Below, in pieces: positions 1 through 6,423 of a stretch of DNA of 6,660 nucleotides (positions are counted from its first letter, which is position 1; every line of letters starts with the position of its first letter). The notes below the pieces were generated by a model. It made no database searches, was not told the origin of the DNA, and saw nothing but the letters and a program-made list of their open reading frames with translations. Where the stretch lies: NCBI GenBank assembly GCA_003542955.1, contig DPJP01000287.1:1-6660 (forward strand), written 5' to 3'. The translations under genes and the position numbers were made by a program. The stretch comes from Armatimonadota bacterium. Its GTDB lineage: Bacteria > Armatimonadota > Zipacnadia > Zipacnadales > UBA11051.

Positions 1-29
1 CAACTAGTTTTGGGACAGTTTCTTTTTCT
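1..29. other. AT-rich, pyrimidine-rich leader at the window edge
   Basis: The first 29 bases are much richer in A+T than the rest of the window. They contain an 8-bp perfect palindrome (AACTAGTT, 2-9) followed by a pyrimidine tract (about 18-31). The kinase frame is open through this stretch to the window edge, so it could be coding, but its composition looks more like an intergenic leader. That favours a kinase start at or after position 30. I see no convincing -35/-10 pair in so short a piece. Confidence 0.4.
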
Positions 30-3000
30 TTGCTCCGGTACTGGTGGTCGGCGGTCCTGCTTGCGGCACTACTCTCGATGGCCGGAGGCGCCGACGGTTC
101 GCCGCCCCTGGCCGTTCTGGGGAGCATGGCTTACGCGATGCCGTGCCTGATCGTCGTCCGTCTCGCCCACTCGAGGGTCCTCAACCGGGCCGTCCACCCT
201 GCCGCCTACGGCGCAGGCTGGTTCCTTACTGTGCTCGTGTGCTACGCGGTGTTCATCACCCCAATCACTCGGGCCCTCATCGCGGTTGAGCACGGTGAGG
301 CTCCGGGCCCGCGGATCGCGTCGGCCTGGATGACGCAGCCGTTGCTCACGGAGGCTCTGCTGGTCGGTCTGGTCTCCATGTTCGTCATGGTCCTGCTTTA
401 CAGCCACAGCCGTTCGCGCCGTAATGAGGCCTACCTGCGTGCGCTGATCCAGGCCTCACCCCTGGCGATCATAAGCCTTGATACCGACGGCAACGTCCTG
501 ACCTGGAATCCTGCCGCCGAGCGCATCTTCGGCTGGACGGCTGAGGAGGTGATCGGCGGCCCGTTGCCGATCGTGCCGCCGGAGGGGCGAGACGCGTCTC
601 TCGAACTCCGTCGCCGGGTTGCTGACGGAGAAGTGGTCTCGAACCTCGAGCTGATCCGCCGTCGCAAGGATGGGACCGATGTCGAGGTACGGCTCTCGAC
701 TGCGCCCGTCGTCGCTCTCGGCGACGCTCAGGGGCCTATAATGGCCACAATCGAGGACATCAGCGAGCGCAGACGGGCCGAAGAGCGCATCGCGATGCTG
801 GCCCAGGTCTCGGATACCGCCCCCAGCTCAATCACCGTGCATGACTTCGAGGGCAACTTCCTCTACGCCAACGAGCGGACATTCGACCTCCACGGCTACA
901 GCCGGGAGGAGTTCATGGCCGCGAACCTCAGAGACATCGACGCGCCGGCGAGCCAGGCTCTGATTGCGGAACGCATGCGCCTGATCGAGCAGCATGGAGA
1001 GGCGACGTTCGAGGTTCAACACTATCGTCGTGACGGCTCGACCTTCCCGCTTGAGGTTAACGTCAAGCTTGTCGACTGGGGCGGGACTCCCGCAATGCTG
1101 AGTATCGGCACCGACATTGAGGAGCGCAAGCAGGCCCAGGAACTGCTGGCGGCGAGCGAGGCGCGGTTTCGGGCGCTGTTTGAGAACGCGCCCGTCGGCA
1201 TCTTCACCACGACATCGGACGGACGCGCGCTGACGGTGAATCCGGAGATGGCCCGCATTCTCGGCCTCGAATCCCCTGAGGATGCCGTTGCCCGGTATGC
1301 GGATCTCGCGCCCGAGCTCTACGTGCGACCAGAGCGGCGTGACGCATTCATCAATGCGCTGAGAGAGAAGGGGGGCGTCGAGAACTTCGAGTATGAGGCA
1401 CGCACGGCAGATGGTCGCGTCATCTGGCTCAGCATGAACGCCCGTATTACCGAGTGGCTCGATGATGACGGGTTCGTTATCGAGGGCTTCACAACAGACA
1501 TAACAGAACGCCGCCGGGCCGAGGACGCGTACGCTCGCGTCTGCCGCATGGCGTCGGAACTGATCTGTGTCGCCAACATCGAGACGGCGACCTTTGTGCA
1601 GGTCAATCCGGCGTTCAGTGCCGTCCTGGGCTACTCAGAGGACGAGTTGCTCAGCCGCCCCTTCCTCGACTTCGTCCATCCCGACGACGTCGATGGCACG
1701 GTCTCGGTGATCACGGAGAAGCTCCAGCAGGGCGTCAATGTCATCTCATTCGAGAACCGCTATCGCTGCAAGGACGGCTCCTACCGGTACCTCGAGTGGA
1801 ACTCGCACCCGGTGCCGGCGGAGGGAATGACGTACGCAATCGCCCATGATGTGACGGAGCGCAGACTCGCTGAAGCGGAGCGGGAGCGGCTCATGTCTGC
1901 CATCGAGCAGACCGGTGAGATCGTCATGATTACCGACGCCGATGCGCAGATTCTCTATGTGAACCCGGCCTTCGAGCACTGCACGGGGTACACGCGCGAG
2001 GAGGCTATCGGCCGAACGCCCCGCTTCCTCCGCAGTGGTGAGCATGACGACGCATTCTACGGCCGGTTGTGGAGTAGCCTCAACGCCGGTCAGACATGGC
2101 ATGGACGCTTCCTCAACAGGCGCAAGGACGGCACGATCTACACCGAGGAAGCAACCATCTCGCCTGTCTGCGATACGACGGGCCGCGTTGTGAACTACGT
2201 TGGTGTGAAACGCGACATCTCCGAGCAGTTGGCTGTCGAGGCGGAACGGGCCGGGCTGGAACGGCAGTTCCAGCAGGCCCAGAAGCTCGACTCCGTGGGA
2301 CGTCTGGCGGGCGGCATCGCTCATGACCTCAACAACCTGCTGGTGCCCATACTGGGCTACAGCGAGATACTGATCGAGGACTTCGGTGATAGCCGAGAAC
2401 TGAGCGGCCCCATCGAGGCGATCATGCAGGCGGGCACACGAGCCCGCGACCTCGTCCGGCAGCTCCTCGCTTTCAGCCGCAAGCAGGTTCTGGAGTTCCG
2501 GCCCGTCGACCTCAACGAAGTGCTATCCCAATTCGAGGGTCTTCTGCGCAGCACAATCCGCGAGGACGTGCGCATCGAACTCGTGCCGGCTCCCTCGCTG
2601 CCACTGATCCATGGCGACGCAGGACAGCTCGAGCAGGTGATCATGAACCTCGCAGTCAACGCGCAGGACGCCATGCCGGACGGCGGCACCCTGACTATCG
2701 AGACCCAGTTGGCCCATCTCGGCGACGAATACGCGGCAGCACACGATGGTACCGCGCCGGGCGAGTACGTCATGCTTGGGGTGAGCGACACGGGCTGCGG
2801 CATTGACGATAACACAAGGGAGCACATCTTCGAACCGTTCTTCAGCACCAAACAGGACGGCGGTACCGGGCTGGGCCTGGCCACGGTGTACGGCATTGTC
2901 AAGCAGCACGGTGGCGCCATCTGGGTGTATAGTGAGCCGGGGCGCGGTGCGACATTCAAGGTATACCTGCCGGTCGCCGAGGACATTGCTGCCCCTGGGC

Positions 3001-3407
3001 CCCCGCCTAAGACTGAACTCGGGGACCTGCAGGGCTCTGAGACGGTTCTGCTGGTCGAGGACCACGATCAGGTACGCGAACTCGCTGAAGCGATTCTGCG
3101 CCGGCATGGCTACAACGTTTTGCCGGCCGGCAACGGGGAGGCGGCGCTCGCGCTGATGGAACGCTACACGGGCCCGCTCCACCTGGTCCTGACGGATGTT
3201 GTTATGCCCCAGATGAGCGGGAAGGCTCTGTTCGAGCGCCTTGCCGAACTCCATCCCGGACTCAGGGTGCTCTACATGTCCGGATACACCGACAATGTGA
3301 TAGCCCACCGCGGTGTGATCGATGGAGGCGTGAACTTCATCCAGAAGCCATTCGCCGTGCAAGCCCTGGCCGGCAAGGTCCGCCAGGTGCTGGATCAGGA
3401 CGGATGA
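30..3407 (+). CDS. membrane-anchored multi-PAS hybrid sensor histidine kinase with C-terminal receiver domain
   Basis: This protein autophosphorylates a histidine in response to signals sensed by its PAS domains and passes the phosphate to its own receiver aspartate. Seen, in order: hydrophobic segments near residues 5-20, 27-45, 60-82 and 105-125; five PAS modules near 135-250, 256-368, 372-497, 498-613 and 618-736, each ending in a D[IV]xE-type linker (D243, D362, D490, D607, D729); HisKA near 745-815 with the H-box GGIAHDLNN (H765); and HATPase_c with N-box N877, G1 box DTGCGID (D920), F-box EPFFSTK and G2 box GGTGLGLA (944-951). The receiver spans about 1004-1120, with acidic residues E1010/D1011, phospho-acceptor D1056, S1084 and K1106. 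All catalytic residues are intact. Periplasmic loops look short, so sensing is probably cytoplasmic or within the membrane. There is no DNA-binding output domain, so a separate HPt protein or regulator is expected elsewhere. The start is TTG at 30 with no strong ribosome binding site. The frame is open upstream, so the true start could lie outside the window. Confidence 0.93.
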   Translation: MLRYWWSAVLLAALLSMAGGADGSPPLAVLGSMAYAMPCLIVVRLAHSRVLNRAVHPAAYGAGWFLTVLVCYAVFITPITRALIAVEHGEAPGPRIASAWMTQPLLTEALLVGLVSMFVMVLLYSHSRSRRNEAYLRALIQASPLAIISLDTDGNVLTWNPAAERIFGWTAEEVIGGPLPIVPPEGRDASLELRRRVADGEVVSNLELIRRRKDGTDVEVRLSTAPVVALGDAQGPIMATIEDISERRRAEERIAMLAQVSDTAPSSITVHDFEGNFLYANERTFDLHGYSREEFMAANLRDIDAPASQALIAERMRLIEQHGEATFEVQHYRRDGSTFPLEVNVKLVDWGGTPAMLSIGTDIEERKQAQELLAASEARFRALFENAPVGIFTTTSDGRALTVNPEMARILGLESPEDAVARYADLAPELYVRPERRDAFINALREKGGVENFEYEARTADGRVIWLSMNARITEWLDDDGFVIEGFTTDITERRRAEDAYARVCRMASELICVANIETATFVQVNPAFSAVLGYSEDELLSRPFLDFVHPDDVDGTVSVITEKLQQGVNVISFENRYRCKDGSYRYLEWNSHPVPAEGMTYAIAHDVTERRLAEAERERLMSAIEQTGEIVMITDADAQILYVNPAFEHCTGYTREEAIGRTPRFLRSGEHDDAFYGRLWSSLNAGQTWHGRFLNRRKDGTIYTEEATISPVCDTTGRVVNYVGVKRDISEQLAVEAERAGLERQFQQAQKLDSVGRLAGGIAHDLNNLLVPILGYSEILIEDFGDSRELSGPIEAIMQAGTRARDLVRQLLAFSRKQVLEFRPVDLNEVLSQFEGLLRSTIREDVRIELVPAPSLPLIHGDAGQLEQVIMNLAVNAQDAMPDGGTLTIETQLAHLGDEYAAAHDGTAPGEYVMLGVSDTGCGIDDNTREHIFEPFFSTKQDGGTGLGLATVYGIVKQHGGAIWVYSEPGRGATFKVYLPVAEDIAAPGPPPKTELGDLQGSETVLLVEDHDQVRELAEAILRRHGYNVLPAGNGEAALALMERYTGPLHLVLTDVVMPQMSGKALFERLAELHPGLRVLYMSGYTDNVIAHRGVIDGGVNFIQKPFAVQALAGKVRQVLDQDG

Positions 3408-3446
3408 TGCGCGTAGCATCGCTCTGTAATGTGTTGGGAACCGACT

Positions 3447-3451
3447 GGAGG
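3447..3451 (+). promoter_or_regulatory. Shine-Dalgarno sequence that sets the aminotransferase start
   Basis: GGAGG lies six bases before the ATG at 3458. An earlier in-frame ATG at 3404 overlaps the kinase stop as ATGA, but its only purine stretch (AGGA, 3397-3400) is three bases away, too close for good initiation. The 3458 start also places the family's N-terminal GGPKAV motif at residues 8-13, as usual. Confidence 0.75.
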
Positions 3452-3457
3452 ACGCAG

Positions 3458-4729
3458 ATGAGTGAGTTGGCCCTGTTCGGCGGACCGAAGGCCGTCACGA
3501 CGACCCCGGAAGAGCGATGGGTGCAGGTCAATAGTGACGTCAAGGCGGCGGTCAACGAACTGCTCGATCAAGGCGTCATCTCGATTGGCGGACCCACCGG
3601 CGTCATCGGCGAGTTCGAGGCTGCGTTCGCACAGATGACCGGCAGCGGCTACGCTCTGGCGATGAACAACGGCACCGCGACACTGCACAGCGCCTACTTC
3701 GCCGTAGGCGTCAAGCCGGGGGATGAGGTGCTGCTGCCGGCCTACACCTGGCACGCCAGCGCAACGCCCATCATCCACTGTGCCGCCACGCCGGTGTTCT
3801 GTGACATCCTCCCAGAGACCCTCACCATCGATCCCGATGACATCGAGCGGCGCATCACCGAGCGAACCAGAGCGCTCTGCGTCGTCCACGTATTCGGGAA
3901 TGTCTGCGACATGGACCGCATCTGTGACATCTGCACGCGGCACGGCATCTCACTCATCGAGGATGCCAGTCACGCCCATGGCGCGATGTGGAAGGGCAAG
4001 CCGGTTGGGAGTTTTGGCGCCGTGGGGTGCTTCAGCATGCAGGGCGCCAAGGCCGTCAGCGGGGGAGAGGCGGGTGTCGCCGTTACGGACGATCCCGACC
4101 TGCTGGACCGGATGGTGCTGCTCGGGCATTTCGGGCGCCCGCGCATGGGCGGCGTGGATGTGGTCAACCAGATCGGTGATATGAGCCTGGGCGCCAAGTA
4201 CCGCGCCCACCCGTGGGCTATCGCGATGGCGCACGTCGGGCTCAAGCGGCTGCCGGAGCTCAATGAGAGGCGCACGGCCAACTACGAGTTCCTCAACGAC
4301 CAGTTGCGCGACTGCCCGGGCATCGAGGTAATCGACGCACTGCCCGGCGCGAGTCGTGCGGCGTACCTCGAGTACAAGTTCAAGCTGTCCAGACAGGCGA
4401 TCCAGGCCGTCGGGCGGGGGCGTATCGTCGAAGCGATGGCCGCGGAGGGGGCGCCGGTGACGGCGGATCGCTACTCGGACACCAACTACACCTACGGCCT
4501 GCTCCACGCCGCGCCGCTGTTTACCGCCGTGGATCGGACCACGCTGGGCGGGTGCTTCTATGACCCCACGCGGCCCGGCAGTGCGCCACGCCCCGCTCTG
4601 CCGGTCGCCGAGGATGTCAACCAGCGACTGATCTCACTGCCGGGCTTCATCGACGTGGAGCGCGACTCGCTGCAGCAGGTCGCCGGGGCCATGCGCAAGG
4701 TGATGGAGCACCTGGACGAACTCAACTGA
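3458..4729 (+). CDS. DegT/DnrJ/EryC1/StrS family PLP-dependent aminotransferase
   Basis: This is a fold-type I PLP enzyme that usually transfers an amino group from glutamate or glutamine to a keto-sugar or keto-cyclitol. Seen in the 423-residue protein: the N-terminal motif LFGGPKAV, the cofactor phosphate-binding stretch NNGTATLHSA (70-79), the PLP-ring aspartate D169 in IEDASHAHGA, and the Schiff-base lysine K198 in FSMQGAKAVSGGEAGV. The C-terminal AEDVNQRLISLPGF segment is also typical. The retained lysine argues for a true aminotransferase rather than a dehydratase relative in which it is replaced by histidine. The length and the FSxQxxK pattern recall the scyllo-inosose aminotransferase and AHBA-synthase branch (StsC, BtrR, RifK). 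That comparison is from memory, so the substrate is unproven. No NDP-sugar or inositol genes are visible nearby. It starts 50 bases after the kinase stop and may share its transcript. The usual EGG after the lysine reads EAG here. Confidence 0.93.
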   Translation: MSELALFGGPKAVTTTPEERWVQVNSDVKAAVNELLDQGVISIGGPTGVIGEFEAAFAQMTGSGYALAMNNGTATLHSAYFAVGVKPGDEVLLPAYTWHASATPIIHCAATPVFCDILPETLTIDPDDIERRITERTRALCVVHVFGNVCDMDRICDICTRHGISLIEDASHAHGAMWKGKPVGSFGAVGCFSMQGAKAVSGGEAGVAVTDDPDLLDRMVLLGHFGRPRMGGVDVVNQIGDMSLGAKYRAHPWAIAMAHVGLKRLPELNERRTANYEFLNDQLRDCPGIEVIDALPGASRAAYLEYKFKLSRQAIQAVGRGRIVEAMAAEGAPVTADRYSDTNYTYGLLHAAPLFTAVDRTTLGGCFYDPTRPGSAPRPALPVAEDVNQRLISLPGFIDVERDSLQQVAGAMRKVMEHLDELN

Positions 4730-4733
4730 GCGC

Positions 4734-4761
4734 GATGGCCGGAGTACCCGCGCCGGCCGTC
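4734..4761. terminator. GC-rich hairpin between convergent genes, possible bidirectional terminator
   Basis: GATGGCCGG (4734-4742) can pair with CCGGCCGTC (4753-4761) around a 10-base loop, giving a 9-bp stem with six central G-C pairs and one G-U wobble. It begins five bases after the aminotransferase stop, and the opposing gene stops at 4785. There is no T-run on either strand, so it does not meet the classic intrinsic-terminator pattern. It could still stall polymerase or protect 3' ends. The rest of the 55-base gap shows nothing else. Confidence 0.4.
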
Positions 4762-4784
4762 TCTCGCCGAAGCAGGGGCACTTC

Positions 4785-5939
4785 TCAGACCTGTGTCGGG
4801 TCCACGCCCACACTCAGATCAAAGCGCAGGAAGCGGTCGAACAGATCTGTCTTGCGATATTGCGTGATGCCGTAGCTGCGCCGTCGCGTCTTTCGCTCAC
4901 GGCCCTCCAAGAGGCCGAACGTCTCGAGTGGCCGGAGCAGGCGTGTCTGCACGATCCACCCGAGCACATCCTGGATGCGGGTCTCCTCCTGAATTGCACA
5001 TGCCACTCCCCCAAGAACGAGAAGCGGCGCCACGTCCTCGGCTGCATGCCAATCGGTCAACAGGCGGGGGACCATGTATAGCGAGTACGCAACTCCTTGC
5101 TGGAAAGCGGACAGGTCCGGTGCGCGATCAAGGTAGGCCAGGTTGAGCTTGCGGAAGTGCGTTTTGAACAGGAGCGCGCAGAGAGACCCCATCTTGTCCT
5201 CGGCGAGGAACTCCCTGCCCTTCCTGGTGATCCTGAAGTGGCCCTTCACCCGCCGATGCAGACCTGCCAGTTGCGACACTACGTTCACCACGTGCAGGGG
5301 GAAGAAGTCCAGCTCGTTAACCACCTTGTTATGGCGCCTCACATCGTCCAGATAGTCCGAACGCACATGGAACACGTCCAGCATCTCACCCACGAACTTG
5401 CGGTTGAGGTTCCCCGTCGCGGTTGCCTTCACGCCGTCGGCCTCTTCGAGGGCCGCCAGGAGGATGCGTGTGTTCGCGAGGAAACCCACCCGCTTGAGTT
5501 CCTTCTCTGTCAGGTCCTCGTTGAGTTGTACCGCGCCAAACGGGTCATCCCAGTCGGCGTAAAGCAGCGTGGCCGCCTCCATGGGGGACGGTATCCCGAG
5601 CATCTTGAACAACTCCATCAGCGGGTCCTGATCCAGAGGTCCGGGAATGGGGCCGTCTTCCGCGAGGGCGTGCTCCTTGTCAAGCTGATTGGCCAGGCGA
5701 CCGTAGAGGCGGTCCAGCTGCTTCTGCCGGGCGCGGTCGTCGGTGTGGTTCGCGGCGAAGACCAGACACCCCACCAGTTCGTCAAGCAGGTCCAGCGGGA
5801 GGCAGAGCTCTGACAGAGCCGTCTCGCCCTCGATCTCAGTCAGCACCTCCTCGATCTCCGGGGGCAGCACGTCTACGCTCAGCAGCAGTTCGCGGTCTCG
5901 TTTGTCAAGCGGTATCACGACGTACCTGTAGTCATGCAT
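4785..5939 (-). CDS. 384-residue protein of unknown function with winged-helix-like segments
   Basis: I cannot name this family firmly. The protein is soluble, with no signal peptide and no clear membrane helix. An acidic N-terminal region (1-100) contains a probable helical stretch rich in charged residues (about 65-92). Residues 168-190 (ATATGNLNRKFVGEM) and 232-247 (KGHFRITRKGREFL) look like the wing-plus-helix pieces of winged-helix domains. The C-terminal part, with LLRPLETFGLLEGRE (334-348) and YRKTDLFDRFLRF (361-373), looks like a third such unit. From memory, comparable TATGNL and LRPLE-FGLLE segments occur in proteins related to plasmid pRiA4b ORF-3, but the hallmark part of that family is not evident. 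A nucleic-acid-binding role is inference. ATG at 5939 is the only good start. Its nearest purine tract is 13 bases away, so translation may be modest. It lies downstream of the CcbP-like gene on the same strand. Confidence 0.85.
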   Translation of the reverse strand: MHDYRYVVIPLDKRDRELLLSVDVLPPEIEEVLTEIEGETALSELCLPLDLLDELVGCLVFAANHTDDRARQKQLDRLYGRLANQLDKEHALAEDGPIPGPLDQDPLMELFKMLGIPSPMEAATLLYADWDDPFGAVQLNEDLTEKELKRVGFLANTRILLAALEEADGVKATATGNLNRKFVGEMLDVFHVRSDYLDDVRRHNKVVNELDFFPLHVVNVVSQLAGLHRRVKGHFRITRKGREFLAEDKMGSLCALLFKTHFRKLNLAYLDRAPDLSAFQQGVAYSLYMVPRLLTDWHAAEDVAPLLVLGGVACAIQEETRIQDVLGWIVQTRLLRPLETFGLLEGRERKTRRRSYGITQYRKTDLFDRFLRFDLSVGVDPTQV

Positions 5940-5952
5940 GCCGGTTCGCCAT

Positions 5953-5958
5953 CCCCTC
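5953..5958 (-). promoter_or_regulatory. probable but long-spaced ribosome binding site of the 384-residue protein
   Basis: On the minus strand GAGGGG lies 13 bases before the ATG at 5939, longer than the usual 5-9. No in-frame ATG or GTG lies closer to it, and the next methionine is at residue 108, so 5939 remains the best start. An out-of-frame ATG overlaps the 3' end of this site. Confidence 0.4.
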
Positions 5959-5960
5959 GA

Positions 5961-5972
5961 AAGCGCGCGCTT
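5961..5972. repeat. 12-bp perfect palindrome upstream of the 384-residue gene
   Basis: AAGCGCGCGCTT is a perfect inverted repeat with no spacer. It sits two bases upstream of the probable ribosome binding site of the 384-residue gene, in the 115-base gap on the minus strand. It could be a dimeric-repressor operator or a chance GC alternation. I see no recognisable -35/-10 elements around it, and the rest of the gap (5973-6054) shows no other strong structure. Confidence 0.3.
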
Positions 5973-6054
5973 GTGACTGTGCGAGTAGCGACCAGACCGT
6001 GCACTGAATGCGGAGGGTCGTGCCGCGCGGGTCTTGGCTGCCTTCCCCGCAGAC

Positions 6055-6423
6055 CTACAGTTCGTATCCGCGGGCGACCCAGTAGTGCCAGTCGGCTACT
6101 GCCTCAGTGGTCTCTTCGTCGGCGTCGATGGCCTCCAACTGCGCCAGCGGGACCGCAAGCTTGCGGTCCTCCCATGTGATCATCACGAGCATGTCGTGCT
6201 CGCAGTCGCCCTCCGGCGCCATGGCCGTGACTGTCACTTCCTCACCCTCGCGCAATGGTGACGTCGCTCTGGTGGCGACGCAACGGGCCCGGAACGGCGT
6301 GCGGAGGCGATCCTCCAGATAGTAGTGCCACCCGAGAGCCTGCTCCTCGGGGCCGTAACAGTCGACGATGGCCTCGTCGTGGATGCGCTTCTCGCGTTCG
6401 CTATCCCTCGTCGCCTTGGGCAT
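6055..6423 (-). CDS. small acidic CcbP-like calcium-binding family protein
   Basis: This 122-residue cytoplasmic protein lacks a signal peptide and membrane segments. It matches, from memory, the family often annotated as calcium-binding protein and typified by CcbP of Anabaena, in both length and layout. Recognisable pieces are a charged N-terminus with IHDEAIVDCYGPEEQALGW (14-32), an SPLREGEEV segment (55-63), the acidic patch EGDCEHDM (71-78), VPLAQLEAIDADEET (91-105), and a C-terminal DWHYWVARGYEL. By count 27 of 122 residues are Asp or Glu. CcbP is known to bind Ca2+ through acidic surface residues; calcium binding here is inferred from the family. The ATG at 6423 was chosen over longer in-frame extensions because AGGAG lies six bases before it and the family begins MPK...RDSER-like. 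It overlaps the upstream gene by 23 bases, suggesting one operon. Confidence 0.85.
   Translation of the reverse strand: MPKATRDSEREKRIHDEAIVDCYGPEEQALGWHYYLEDRLRTPFRARCVATRATSPLREGEEVTVTAMAPEGDCEHDMLVMITWEDRKLAVPLAQLEAIDADEETTEAVADWHYWVARGYEL

Noticed and set aside
1881..2237. The fifth PAS domain as a blue-light LOV sensor.
   Set aside because: The photoactive cysteine of the LOV motif is missing; proline and arginine occupy that part of the motif.
2523..3419. A long open frame of about 298 codons on the minus strand opposite the kinase.
   Set aside because: It lies wholly opposite the conserved HisKA/HATPase/receiver coding region, has no recognisable domain, and is the kind of antisense frame that high-GC codon use creates.
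3458..4729. The DegT protein as a PLP-dependent sugar dehydratase or a regulatory pseudo-enzyme.
   Set aside because: The Schiff-base lysine (K198) and the ring-binding aspartate (D169) are both present, which fits a working aminotransferase.
5097..5813. A plus-strand open frame of about 238 codons opposite the 384-residue gene.
   Set aside because: The minus-strand frame is longer, ends cleanly at the convergent junction and shows folded-protein features. The plus-strand frame shows no domain and no good ribosome binding site.
5934..5952. A six-codon minus-strand reading frame starting with an ATG at 5952 and ending across the start of the 384-residue gene, a possible leader peptide.
   Set aside because: Its ATG directly abuts the purine tract with no spacing for initiation, and it has no runs of regulatory codons.
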